DNA from: Flammeovirgaceae bacterium UBA5008
GTDB taxonomy: Bacteria; Bacteroidota; Bacteroidia; Cytophagales; Cyclobacteriaceae
NCBI GenBank assembly: GCA_002398365.1
Contig: DGYK01000064.1
Location: 77,250-141,249 of the forward strand
Reading direction: 5' to 3'
Length of the DNA: 64,000 bases
Below, in pieces: positions 9,072-17,956 of the stretch. Under the pieces are notes generated by a model that was given only the letters and a program-made list of their open reading frames with translations, was not told where the DNA came from and made no database searches. Position numbers and translations under genes: made by a program. How positions within the stretch are numbered: the first letter of the stretch is position 1; every line of letters starts with the position of its first letter.

Positions 9072-9481
9072 AAACCACACTTATGACTAAACCTTACCTA
9101 CTCGTAGTAGACGATGAACCAGCGTTGCGTTTGCTACTCGCAGCCTATTTCAAAAAACAATACGAAGTAATATTGGCAGAAAATGGAACGCAAGCATTGG
9201 AAATGCTCAAGTTGAGTGAACCACAAGCGATGGTGGTGGACATTTCCATGGATGGCATGGACGGTCTATCGCTTATTCGCGAGTTGCGCGCTTCTACGAA
9301 ATGGCACCGCATGCCAATTTTGGTTCTCTCCGGAAATGACACCAGCAATGATCGCATCGTAGCCCTGCGTGCCGGAGCGGATGACTATCTGGTAAAGCCT
9401 TTTAATCCGGAAGAACTGGAAGTGCGATTAGAAAATATTCAAAAGAGAGTTGCATCACTAACCAAAACAAACGTATTATGA
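9068..9481 (+). CDS. Single-domain response regulator (REC)
   Basis: This 137-residue protein is a receiver domain only. The acidic pair D15-D16 is in LLVVDDEPAL, the phospho-acceptor is Asp58 (MVVDISMDGMDG), the switch residue lies in VLSGND near 88, and Lys110 is in LVKPF. There is no DNA-binding or enzymatic output domain, so it acts as a phosphate carrier or by binding another protein. It overlaps the kinase stop by 4 bases and the LytTR gene start by 4 bases, which indicates tight translational coupling in a three-gene operon. The likely phosphate donor is the Hpt domain of the kinase upstream. Confidence 0.92.
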   Translation: MKTTLMTKPYLLVVDDEPALRLLLAAYFKKQYEVILAENGTQALEMLKLSEPQAMVVDISMDGMDGLSLIRELRASTKWHRMPILVLSGNDTSNDRIVALRAGADDYLVKPFNPEELEVRLENIQKRVASLTKTNVL

Positions 9482-10161
9482 TAACCTGCGCTATCATTGA
9501 CGATGATAACATGTCGCGTTTGGCATTGGAAACACTGACCAAGCGTGTACCATCTATGGAACTAAAAGGTTCTTTCGACTCTGCTGTAGATGCACGCTAT
9601 TTTCTACAAACCAATCCGGTCGACTTAATTTTTGTGGATGTAGAAATGCCTGAACTATCCGGTTTGGATTTTATTCGTACGCTTACGAAGCGACCTGAAA
9701 TCATTATTTCCTCATCCAAAGAAAAATATGCTCTGGATGCGTTTGAAGTAGAGGTTGCCGATTTTCTACTGAAGCCGGTGTCCCTCGAACGATTTTTAAA
9801 AACCATGAATCGAATTGAAAGTAAGTTTGCTTCCACCGCCAAGCCGGTTAATGGCAGTTTGTTTGTGAAAGCAAATAATCAGTTGATTAACTTAAGTCTT
9901 TCCGCAATTAATTATGTGGAAGCCTATGGCGACTATGTAAATATCTTTACTGAAAAAGATCGATATATTGTTCATGGAACCATGAAAGGAATGGAAGCCA
10001 AACTTCCAAGTGATGAGTTTGTTCGTGTACATCGATCGCACATCGTACGAATTGATAAAATAAATGCCATTGAGGAAACAGTTATCATCATTGGGAAAAA
10101 GCTGATTCCAATCGGAGACTCGTATCGCAATGTGTTGATGAATCAATTGAGTTTTCTCTGA
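9478..10161 (+). CDS. LytTR-family response regulator
   Basis: This 227-residue protein has an N-terminal REC domain (AIIDDD, Asp54 in IFVDVEMPELSG, FLLKPV near 100) and a C-terminal LytTR DNA-binding domain (about 125-227, with NYVEAYGDYVNIFT and the conserved RVHRSHIVRID). LytTR proteins bind short direct or inverted repeats upstream of promoters. It is the DNA-binding output of the kinase operon and lies immediately upstream of the LruC lipoprotein and exopolysaccharide genes, which are its most likely targets; an inverted repeat stands in the gap that follows. Target assignment is inference from position. Confidence 0.93.
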   Translation: MITCAIIDDDNMSRLALETLTKRVPSMELKGSFDSAVDARYFLQTNPVDLIFVDVEMPELSGLDFIRTLTKRPEIIISSSKEKYALDAFEVEVADFLLKPVSLERFLKTMNRIESKFASTAKPVNGSLFVKANNQLINLSLSAINYVEAYGDYVNIFTEKDRYIVHGTMKGMEAKLPSDEFVRVHRSHIVRIDKINAIEETVIIIGKKLIPIGDSYRNVLMNQLSFL

Positions 10162-10176
10162 TCTTTTCATCTAAAT

Positions 10177-10196
10177 TATCGAATGATTAGTCGATA
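10177..10196. repeat. Inverted repeat TATCGA-N8-TCGATA, possible operator
   Basis: TATCGA (10177-10182) and TCGATA (10191-10196) form a perfect 6-bp inverted repeat with an 8-base spacer. It lies 16 bases past the LytTR regulator stop and about 85 bases before the lipoprotein start. It has no T-run, so it does not look like a terminator. It may be a regulator-binding site or simply chance. Confidence 0.3.
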
Positions 10197-10280
10197 GAAG
10201 CATCTGCTTTGTCGAACAATTCGCGTGCGCCTGGGTGTGCCTGCTACTTTGCGGCTCATAAACTAAGCAACCCAAGTAGC

Positions 10281-12263
10281 ATGAAAAAATTATTGGTACT
10301 CTTTCTATTGGTACTTTGTGCCGCGTGCGTAAAAGAAATAACGCACGAAGTTAAACCTGATGCCGCAGGCATCACTGTAGCCAACTTTAGCTTCGCCACC
10401 TCTCAGCCGGTGACATTTCAAATCAATACACTCGATAATCACGATATAGCACTTCGGCATGTACCCCTCGAAGTAGGGTTTATGTTAGACGGTCAGTATG
10501 TTACCTTAATGACCGGAATCACCAACGAAAAAGGTCAATTCCAATTTCAAAATACAGTTCCTTCCTATATCGAAGAGCTATTGGTACGCACTGATTATCC
10601 TAGTTTACCCTCTGAAACGATATTACCAACAAATGTAAATTCAACCATTACCATAGGAGGAAAATCATATCAGGCCGCTAAAAAAACTTCAACTACTACA
10701 GGTCGCGTAGAAGCTAACGGATTTACTTTCTTAAGCTCATTTGATTCCAACGGTGTGCCGAATAATCTGGAGCCTGTAAATGATTACATCGCTCAAGACT
10801 TGCTAGATATGATCAACACTACGCTGCCGGAACGTATGCCCGTGCCCACCAACAATCCACAATATTTATCAACTACTATCGATACCGATACGAAAATAAC
10901 CAGTTTAGCAGAAGTATGGGTAACATTTGTAACCGAAGGTGCCGGCTATCGCAATGCGTTGGGTTTTTACACGTATCCATTAAACTCACCACCGACCACT
11001 GTAGCTGATATTCGGGAGATGAAAATTATTTTTCCGAATGTGTCTCTTCCCGGAAGCGGAGGCAATCTGGCCACGGGTAGCAAAGTTTCATTGGGAGTGT
11101 TTCCTGCCAATACCGGCATTGGTTGGTTCTTAATTCCGAATGGTTGGAATGGATCTACCGTTACATCGCAACCTGAAATAAAATATTCGACCAAAAGTTT
11201 AAATACGTATACCGCGGCAGCTTATCAACAGCAAACAGTTCTTCTCCATGATGCCAATCGCGAAATTATTTTGTTAGGTATGGAAGATCTTTCCCGCCCC
11301 GGTGGCGACAACGACTTCAACGATGCCGTATTCTACATCACTGCCAATCCATTTACTTCTATTGCTACCAAAAATCTGGTGGATACGAAACAAACTGCAG
11401 GAGCAGATACTGATTCCGATGGTGTCATTGACCGAAACGACAAATATCCAAATGATGCTACCAAAGCCTTTGATGTGTTCACTCCCGGAGCAGGCATTTA
11501 TGGGTCACTTGCTTTTGAAGATTTGTGGCCAAATAAAGGCGACTATGATATGAATGATCTGGTAGTAGACTATAACTTTCAATTGGTTACTAATACCGCC
11601 AATGCGGTTGTTGAAATACACGCCAATTTGATTGTAAAAGCAGTAGGTGCATCTTATCAAAATGGATTTGGCATTGAGCTACCCATCGCGCCAAGCAAAA
11701 TCGCTTCCGTTACCGGAAATATGCCGCAACGAAACAGCATTAAATTATTACCAAACGGAGTGGAAGCAAATCAACCGACAGCCGTGATTATTCCATTTGA
11801 AAACACCTCTTCACTTTTTAACACAGCAGCTTATATCAATACAAAAGTAGCCGAGGCATATGTAACACCTGTATCACTCAACTTGGTGATTACTTTTACC
11901 GAACCTATCAAGATGACCGACCTGGGGTACGTGCCGTACAATCCCTTCATCTTTGTGAATGGAGATCGCGCACGTGAAGTTCATCTGGCTGATTTAACTC
12001 CAACTGCATTAGCAAGCACTACCTTATTTGGAACAATGGCTGATAACAGCCACCCGAATGAGGGGCGCTATTATAAAAGCACAAATAATATGCCATGGGC
12101 TATCAACATTGCACTGCCATTTGAATATCCGCAAGAAGGCAGAGATATCAATCAGGCTCATACAAAGTTCAGCACTTGGGCACAAAGTGGTGGGCTGACT
12201 TACAAAGACTGGTATAAAAATCTTACAGGTTACCGGCAGAATACCTATATATACAAGAAGTAA
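10281..12263 (+). CDS. LruC-domain surface lipoprotein
   Basis: The protein has 660 residues counted from MKKLLVLFLLVLCAACVKE, a lipoprotein signal with cleavage before the Cys of LCAAC. The frame is open 24 codons upstream, but that stretch is not signal-like. The N-terminal part (about 30-110) looks like an extracellular beta domain. Residues about 330-350 hold EDLSRPGGDNDFNDAVFY, a DUF4114-like calcium-type motif. About 375-382 is DSDGVIDRNDKYP, an EF-hand/thrombospondin-3-like loop. From about 408 the LruC domain follows (EDLWPNKGDYDMNDLVVDY). LruC lipoproteins are found in many Bacteroidota and often lie near polysaccharide genes; their role is unclear. It stands between the LytTR regulator and the exopolysaccharide operon and has its own terminator. 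Confidence 0.85.
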   Translation: MKKLLVLFLLVLCAACVKEITHEVKPDAAGITVANFSFATSQPVTFQINTLDNHDIALRHVPLEVGFMLDGQYVTLMTGITNEKGQFQFQNTVPSYIEELLVRTDYPSLPSETILPTNVNSTITIGGKSYQAAKKTSTTTGRVEANGFTFLSSFDSNGVPNNLEPVNDYIAQDLLDMINTTLPERMPVPTNNPQYLSTTIDTDTKITSLAEVWVTFVTEGAGYRNALGFYTYPLNSPPTTVADIREMKIIFPNVSLPGSGGNLATGSKVSLGVFPANTGIGWFLIPNGWNGSTVTSQPEIKYSTKSLNTYTAAAYQQQTVLLHDANREIILLGMEDLSRPGGDNDFNDAVFYITANPFTSIATKNLVDTKQTAGADTDSDGVIDRNDKYPNDATKAFDVFTPGAGIYGSLAFEDLWPNKGDYDMNDLVVDYNFQLVTNTANAVVEIHANLIVKAVGASYQNGFGIELPIAPSKIASVTGNMPQRNSIKLLPNGVEANQPTAVIIPFENTSSLFNTAAYINTKVAEAYVTPVSLNLVITFTEPIKMTDLGYVPYNPFIFVNGDRAREVHLADLTPTALASTTLFGTMADNSHPNEGRYYKSTNNMPWAINIALPFEYPQEGRDINQAHTKFSTWAQSGGLTYKDWYKNLTGYRQNTYIYKK

Positions 12264-12282
12264 TTTTCTGTCCCCCCACGTG

Positions 12283-12314
12283 AAAGTCCGGCCAATTAGG
12301 TCGGGCTTTTTTTT
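12283..12314 (+). terminator. Rho-independent terminator after the LruC gene
   Basis: AAAGTCCGGCC (12283-12293) pairs with GGTCGGGCTTT (12299-12309) across a 5-base loop; the stem contains G-T pairs, and eight T follow. It lies 20 bases past the stop and separates the lipoprotein from the exopolysaccharide operon. Confidence 0.8.
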
Positions 12315-12392
12315 ATGTCTGCCAAAGAAAGGTGTTAATCGAAAGCTTCAAGGCATTGGTCTAATATCAGGAAATACAGCCCATCACCGAGG

Positions 12393-12400
12393 TAATTTTG
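12393..12400 (+). promoter_or_regulatory. Probable -7 element of the rightward exopolysaccharide operon
   Basis: TAATTTTG is an exact TAnnTTTG match 20 bases before the start codon at 12421. No clear TTTG lies 17-23 bases upstream, so the promoter may need an activator such as the nearby LytTR regulator (inference). It lies just past the terminator of the LruC gene. Confidence 0.4.
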
Positions 12401-12420
12401 ATCATCCAAAAAGTCAAAAA

Positions 12421-13146
12421 ATGCGGTTGATTATCTTTTTTCTCCTTCCGGTGATGGGCTACGGTCAACTAAATAGCCCCGATGCCATCAGTTCAGAAAA
12501 GTTGCGCATCGAGGCACTTTTGGCCAACGAACAGGCGCTGGATTCGCTTACTGAAAACGCGATCAAAAACTCTTACTACGTAAAAAGTTTCGAGGGTGAA
12601 TTGGCGCAGCAATATGAAAATGTGATTCAAGAAAAAAATAAATGGCTGAACACATTTCGCTTTGGTGTCAATTTTCTTTCAATCGCCACCACGACTGTGA
12701 ATAATGAGAGTGTGACAACAGCCGGTGTACTACCTAACATTGGTTTCACTCTCAGTCTCGATCCGGAAAAGTTTATCAATCGCAGAAGCTATATCCGTGA
12801 GGCAAAACAAAGCATTGTCCGCTTTGAAAATAAAGTGAAGCACGAACGCAGGCAAGTGCGCGATGAAGTTCTTCGCTTGTTTTATCAATACCTCGAGGCG
12901 CTTGGGGTTGTTGAGTTACGTCAAGATGCCAACCAGACACAACAGCAATATTGTACGGTGATTGAGGAGAAGTTTAAACGAGGCGAAGCGCGCATGGAAG
13001 AAGTGTTGCTGCATCAAAGTTCGTTGGTGCTCACGCAAGAAACGCTGATGAAAGCACAACTGTCTGCCCGCAAGTTGCTGCATCAAATCCAAATCTTTAC
13101 AGCTGACTCCGAAAGCGATTTTAACTTTCAGTCTAACAGTCGTTGA
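12421..13146 (+). CDS. Half-length TolC-like outer membrane protein
   Basis: The protein has 241 residues counted from MRLIIFFLLPVMGYGQ, a signal peptide; the 47 codons before it lie beyond the -7 element and are not protein-like. Mature sequence: a helix (about 30-75), two predicted amphipathic beta strands around RFGVNFLS and LPNIGFTLSL (about 82-120), and a long helical hairpin rich in charged residues (about 125-235). This is the layout of one outer-membrane-efflux-protein repeat. TolC proper has two repeats and about 430 residues. It opens the exopolysaccharide operon, 3 bases before the Wzz-like gene, and probably provides the outer-membrane or periplasmic channel part. Family assignment rests on layout; exact relatives were not checked. 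Confidence 0.65.
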   Translation: MRLIIFFLLPVMGYGQLNSPDAISSEKLRIEALLANEQALDSLTENAIKNSYYVKSFEGELAQQYENVIQEKNKWLNTFRFGVNFLSIATTTVNNESVTTAGVLPNIGFTLSLDPEKFINRRSYIREAKQSIVRFENKVKHERRQVRDEVLRLFYQYLEALGVVELRQDANQTQQQYCTVIEEKFKRGEARMEEVLLHQSSLVLTQETLMKAQLSARKLLHQIQIFTADSESDFNFQSNSR

Positions 13147-13149
13147 TCT

Positions 13150-15276
13150 ATGGATGTCGTTGTTTCCATTCTACGGATGCTCCTGCAGCATCGCATCAAA
13201 TTGGTAGTGATCCCGATGATGACGATGGGGTTGATTTATTACTTCTCTAAGAATACACCTGATCGTTTTAAAACGGAATCAAGGTTGTTTTTAAATCTTC
13301 AGGAAAGCAAAGGCATGAGCTTGAGCGATGAAGACCTGAAGCAATATCAGGTTCACACCTACTTTCAAAATATCATCGAATTACTGAAGTCCAAAAGAAA
13401 TGCTGAATTGGTTCAACTGAAACTGATTCGCAAAACGCTGGAAGGAAAAACCGTGTTTAGTACCGGAGCTGAAATATTGCAACCTCATCGCGAAAAGGTT
13501 TTAGAACGAATTACGCTATTGGAAAAAACGAAAGGGTTTCTTCAACCGAAGGAATTCCCGGATAGCCTGATGCTACAGTTCTTACGATTCCATCGAATCA
13601 ATACCTCGCAATTGCGGGATTTAATATTGGCCTATCGAATCATGGACAGCCACTTTATCAAACTGGAAATCAACGAAACATCTCCGGGTCGCGCGAAAGC
13701 GTTGGCGGACTATTTTATCGAAGCCTTAATAGATGAAAATCGCTCGCTAGCCAAAAACAAAGTAAAAAGTCACAAAGACATTATTGAAAATCTCTTACGC
13801 CAATCGAAAGCAGACCTCGATGCGAAAATAGACCGACTCGAAAAATATAAAGTAGACAACAGCATCATCAATCTGGGCGAACATACCAAAGCGATTGTAA
13901 CTTATCTCGTGCAATTAGAGGCGCAGCGTGCCACGCTGCTTACGCGAGTCCAAGCCGGCAAAACCGGAAAAAGTGAAGTAATCAAAAGTGTACAGCAAGG
14001 CAATGAAATATCATTAGACCTCAGCACGCATCAGGATGTCATTCAATTAAAAGAGCAATTGAAAATAATGAATCGTGAAATGCTGAAGAAATCATTTGGG
14101 ACGAATTCATCAGCCGATCTTACCAACGTTCAGCAAAACATTGAAAACACCAAAGCGCAAATACAAAGCAAACTACAAGAGCTGTCGCGCAAAACACCAT
14201 ATGATCCCAGTCGGGTGCAATTGGATTTAGTAAGCCGTTATGTGGCGTATGATCTGGAATCAGAAACTTCGGAAGATATGATCCGCATTATCAATGAAGA
14301 GATTCAACGAGTTACAAAATACTCCGCACGCTTTGCCCCTTATGAATCGACCATTGGCGCCTACGAACAGGAAATCAGCACCGCACAAAACGCCTACCTC
14401 GTATTATTGAATAAACTGAACTTAACTCAATCCATGGAATATGGTTCAGGAGAAAATGTGATTGAAGTAGTTGATCCTCCTTTTCTCCCCACATCGCCAG
14501 AGCCATCCAAGCGAATGATTTTAGTGATTGCCGGTGGTTTTGTGATGGTGTTGCTCATGGCTGGAGTACTCATTCTGATTCAATTATTAGATGCCACGAT
14601 CACCAGCGTAGAAAAATTGGAACGCAGCAGTAGCTTGCCCATTCTTGGTGCTATTCCAAAACAGAAAGAAAATGCCAGTCCGGATTTACTGGCTGGCATT
14701 GACTTAGTCCGTCACATTCAAATCGAGAAAATTGTTCAGGGTATTACATCGAAATCAACACGCGTAATTGTCATTAGTGCAAATCAACGTGAAGAAGGAA
14801 CACACTTGTTGGCAAAACAATTGAGCGATAGCCTTCAAAATCAATTTACGTCTGTTGGATTGATTGATGCTGATTGGACTTCAACTCTAAAAGAAGGATT
14901 TGAATCGATTCATGAACTCGTAGGCCAACACAATCTGCAAAAAAATAAATTGGCTGTGCGCGAATTGATTCAAACTCAACTTGAACGTCATCCGATTTTG
15001 ATTGTGGTGGCACCGCCCATTGGATTAAGCACCGATTATTCATTTTGGTTTTCCAACAGTGATGCCATCGTGCATACGGTTCGTGCCAATCGTCTTTATA
15101 CCAAAGTAGATCAACGCATCGAAAAAGAAATTGTGGCTCGTCAAGAACAGTTGCGCGGTGTGGTATTATTTCAAGCAGATATCGAAAATCTGGAAGACTA
15201 TGTAGGCGAAATTCCGAAAGAGCGCGGTAGCCTTCGTAAAACACTTAAAAAAATTATTAACCGAGATTTCAAATGA
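13150..15276 (+). CDS. Wzz/GumC-like polysaccharide co-polymerase with degenerate kinase domain
   Basis: This 708-residue inner-membrane protein has TM1 at about 16-33, a long periplasmic coiled-coil region (about 165-440), a proline-rich PPFLPTSPEPSKR, TM2 at about 455-480, and a cytoplasmic domain (about 490-708). The cytoplasmic part has the fold signature of a BY-kinase (GLIDADW as Walker A', PILIVVAPP as Walker B), but the P-loop position reads SANQREEGTHLL where active kinases have a GxGKS/T core. The lysine is missing and no C-terminal tyrosine cluster is present, so ATP-dependent kinase activity is unlikely. It probably sets chain length and links synthesis to export. It overlaps the next GT by 4 bases. 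Confidence 0.85.
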   Translation: MDVVVSILRMLLQHRIKLVVIPMMTMGLIYYFSKNTPDRFKTESRLFLNLQESKGMSLSDEDLKQYQVHTYFQNIIELLKSKRNAELVQLKLIRKTLEGKTVFSTGAEILQPHREKVLERITLLEKTKGFLQPKEFPDSLMLQFLRFHRINTSQLRDLILAYRIMDSHFIKLEINETSPGRAKALADYFIEALIDENRSLAKNKVKSHKDIIENLLRQSKADLDAKIDRLEKYKVDNSIINLGEHTKAIVTYLVQLEAQRATLLTRVQAGKTGKSEVIKSVQQGNEISLDLSTHQDVIQLKEQLKIMNREMLKKSFGTNSSADLTNVQQNIENTKAQIQSKLQELSRKTPYDPSRVQLDLVSRYVAYDLESETSEDMIRIINEEIQRVTKYSARFAPYESTIGAYEQEISTAQNAYLVLLNKLNLTQSMEYGSGENVIEVVDPPFLPTSPEPSKRMILVIAGGFVMVLLMAGVLILIQLLDATITSVEKLERSSSLPILGAIPKQKENASPDLLAGIDLVRHIQIEKIVQGITSKSTRVIVISANQREEGTHLLAKQLSDSLQNQFTSVGLIDADWTSTLKEGFESIHELVGQHNLQKNKLAVRELIQTQLERHPILIVVAPPIGLSTDYSFWFSNSDAIVHTVRANRLYTKVDQRIEKEIVARQEQLRGVVLFQADIENLEDYVGEIPKERGSLRKTLKKIINRDFK

Positions 15277-16496
15277 TTGTAATTCAAATTCTTTTTACTT
15301 GTCTGGCTGTTTACCTAACCTTCTATAGTTTGTATTGGCTATGCCTGACACTGATTGGTTTTTCGCATCGAAGCTCGTCTTACAAAACAGTTTCGGCACA
15401 CACACCTGAAATACTTTTGATTCTGCCGGCTTACCAACCGAGCGAACGCTTCTTGGATGTGCTGGACGCATTGCCCAAAGCCATTCAAAATAGAAACATC
15501 AAAGTATTGGTGTTACTTCAAGATGCAGATGAACGGTATTTTCACTATGCCAGTGCCAAAGGTTTTATCACCATTCAAAAATCTTTCTCACACCTCTCCG
15601 GCAATTCGTACCAACATGCGCTTCGCTTCATTACACAGTGGATTGAAGAACAACGCATACGCGGAACATGTCATCCGGAGTTCGTCATGCTGATTGATAA
15701 GGACAACGTGATTGCTCCTGATTTTTTTGATCGGATTGCACCTTATCAATTCGATCAATTTGATATTCTTCAAGGTGCCAGAAGATCAGTCGCTACTTCT
15801 ACTACCATTGCATTTTTCGATCACTTGTCCGAGCGCCTGAACGACTTGCTTTATCGGAGTGCTAAAGAAAAAGCGCATCTACTGATGGAGATCAGCGGAA
15901 GCGGTGCACTGATTGAAACGGATTTATTTATTCGCTGTATTCATCAATTAGATTTACATGCTCCCGGCTTCGACAAAAATTTTATGGTGCAGTTGCTTAC
16001 ACAAGCTCGTCCGGTCAAAGCAACTTTCTTACCTCACTGTGTTGTCACAGAGGAAAAAACAAGTTCCATTCAAAATCATAACCCACAGCGCATTCGTTGG
16101 TTTGGCGAACAATATTATAATGCCATTCATCATGCCGGAACTTTGTTGCGTGCGGCCATTCAATACAGAAGAATTTCTGCACTAGACTATTGGGTAACAT
16201 TGTGTCGTCCGCCACGCTCCATTCAAGTGGTCATCTCACCTATATTATGTCTTGCGGAGTGCGCTTATTACTGGAATATGAATGAGTGGCCTGTTGGATT
16301 ACCGTTGTTCTCTTTATCGTGGTTGGTTTTACTGATCGCTATTCTGGCATTCTTAATGCATGAGCAAGCCTTGTTAAAAGCTACATGTTCAATCGGTAGT
16401 TTAATCAAATTAGCTTATTGCAATTTTTTCAACGCGATCAAAAGTGTGCGTGCCGAGAATAAGGGAAAGTTTATTCACACTACTCATCATCTATAA
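15273..16496 (+). CDS. Membrane glycosyltransferase, family 2
   Basis: This 407-residue protein has an N-terminal membrane helix (about 3-30), a GT-A domain with LILPAYQPSE near 49 and the metal-binding LIDKDN near 148, a conserved EISGSGALIE region near 210, an NPQRIRWFGEQYY loop near 270 (the QxxRW motif of processive GT2 enzymes) and two C-terminal helices (about 310-365). It resembles cellulose/hyaluronan-synthase-like transferases that use UDP-sugars at the inner membrane. The sugar cannot be told from sequence. It overlaps the Wzz-like gene by 4 bases and the polymerase gene by 1 base (TAATG). Confidence 0.85.
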   Translation: MIVIQILFTCLAVYLTFYSLYWLCLTLIGFSHRSSSYKTVSAHTPEILLILPAYQPSERFLDVLDALPKAIQNRNIKVLVLLQDADERYFHYASAKGFITIQKSFSHLSGNSYQHALRFITQWIEEQRIRGTCHPEFVMLIDKDNVIAPDFFDRIAPYQFDQFDILQGARRSVATSTTIAFFDHLSERLNDLLYRSAKEKAHLLMEISGSGALIETDLFIRCIHQLDLHAPGFDKNFMVQLLTQARPVKATFLPHCVVTEEKTSSIQNHNPQRIRWFGEQYYNAIHHAGTLLRAAIQYRRISALDYWVTLCRPPRSIQVVISPILCLAECAYYWNMNEWPVGLPLFSLSWLVLLIAILAFLMHEQALLKATCSIGSLIKLAYCNFFNAIKSVRAENKGKFIHTTHHL

Positions 16497-17956
16497 TGGA
16501 GCTAACCTATTCCACAGCCAATCAAACCAATCGCTTCATTCGGGGGGAAGGCCGACTGCCGGAGTTGGCGCAATGGCTGATATGGATTTTTGTTTCTTTA
16601 TCGGTTAGCTGGCTGGTCTATTCATTTACATTCAAGGCCATTGCAGGCATTCCGGTAATTCTCATTGCTCTTCCGATTGGTGTGGCGCTTTTGTGGCGAA
16701 CAGATATTGGATTGTACTTAATGTTGTTGCTCGCTTTTACCATCAGCGTATTCAATCGCTTGTTTGAAAATATTCCGATGGGCATTGCGATGGATGCCAT
16801 TATTGGTGTGATGATGTGCGGCTTACTCTATCGTGCGCAATATCATCGCAACTGGTTCGCATTTCGTACACCGATCAGTATTGCGATTGTCATGTGGGCC
16901 GGAATGAATATTATGGAGCTTCTCAATCCGGTTGCACCTTCACGCACTGCTTGGTTTTATGTAGTGCGTCCTGCGGTCGAATACATGATGTTGTATTTCA
17001 TTGCTTACCAAACGCTGAACACGCCTGCTAAACTGTTTCGTTTTTTTTATTGCCTGATTGCATTCAGTATCATCTCCGCGCTATGGGGAATCTGGCAAGC
17101 GACCTTCGGATATTTTGCGTGGGAATATAATTATGTAGCGAGTCATGATTTGATTCATCTCGTTTTCAACTACGGAAGATGGCGTGCCATTGGCTCTATT
17201 GGGTCGCCTTCACAATTTGGAATCATCATGGCATTCATGTGCGTGTGTTGTTTATCACTCGCGTTTGCCGCTACCAGCTTTTGGAAAAAAGTCAGTCTGT
17301 GGACGGCTACCGGAATTACCGGGTTAGCAATGGTGTACTCAGGCACGCGCTCGGCTTATGTAATCGTGCCGATATTTTTAATCGTGTGGGTGGTACTTTC
17401 TAAAAACCCTAAGATGTATTTTATGCTGCTTCTGGGAGGCATCGCAATGACAATCATCATTGTCACACCCAGCAATAATTATCACATTCAGCGTATTCAA
17501 TCTACCTTTCAGCCTTCCGCTGATGCTTCGTATCAAACGCGTGCTAAAAACCGCAGCATGATTTTTCCGTGGATCGTTAATCATCCGATAGGCGGTGGTT
17601 TAGGTTCTACCGGTGTGTGGGGTCAACGATTTTCACCCGGAACGTTTCTCGCCAACTTTCCTCCCGACAGCGGATTGATTCGTGTAGCTGTGGAACTTGG
17701 CTGGATCGGACTTTTCTTTTTCCTGTACCTCTACTATCGCGTGATCATTTACGGCAGCAAGGCCGTGATGAAAATGAAAAACACAAATTATAAATCGATT
17801 GTGGCCGGAATCATTGGTGGAATTGTTGCCCTTTTGATTGTAGAATGGGGACAAGAAGTAGTGGGTGTTTTCCCGATGAGCATTTTATTCTGGCTCGTGC
17901 TCGCCATTCTCTTTCGCGCCATTCACTTTGATCAAGCTGAAACCTCTCAACCATGA
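16496..17956 (+). CDS. O-antigen ligase/Wzy-type polymerase
   Basis: This 486-residue membrane protein has about 12 hydrophobic segments. The Wzy_C region has a large periplasmic loop around 320-400, with RIQSTFQPSADASYQTR, NHPIGGGLGSTG and PDSGLIRVAVELGWIG, all typical of O-antigen ligase-like proteins. In this setting it most likely joins lipid-linked repeat units into the exopolysaccharide chain rather than ligating to lipid A; the two roles cannot be separated by sequence alone. It overlaps the preceding GT by one base and the flippase by four bases. Confidence 0.85.
   Translation: MELTYSTANQTNRFIRGEGRLPELAQWLIWIFVSLSVSWLVYSFTFKAIAGIPVILIALPIGVALLWRTDIGLYLMLLLAFTISVFNRLFENIPMGIAMDAIIGVMMCGLLYRAQYHRNWFAFRTPISIAIVMWAGMNIMELLNPVAPSRTAWFYVVRPAVEYMMLYFIAYQTLNTPAKLFRFFYCLIAFSIISALWGIWQATFGYFAWEYNYVASHDLIHLVFNYGRWRAIGSIGSPSQFGIIMAFMCVCCLSLAFAATSFWKKVSLWTATGITGLAMVYSGTRSAYVIVPIFLIVWVVLSKNPKMYFMLLLGGIAMTIIIVTPSNNYHIQRIQSTFQPSADASYQTRAKNRSMIFPWIVNHPIGGGLGSTGVWGQRFSPGTFLANFPPDSGLIRVAVELGWIGLFFFLYLYYRVIIYGSKAVMKMKNTNYKSIVAGIIGGIVALLIVEWGQEVVGVFPMSILFWLVLAILFRAIHFDQAETSQP

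Noticed and set aside
14846..15244. Open frame of 132 codons on the minus strand within the Wzz-like gene
   Set aside because: It is a shadow of a well-supported gene; no signal, motif or spacing supports it.
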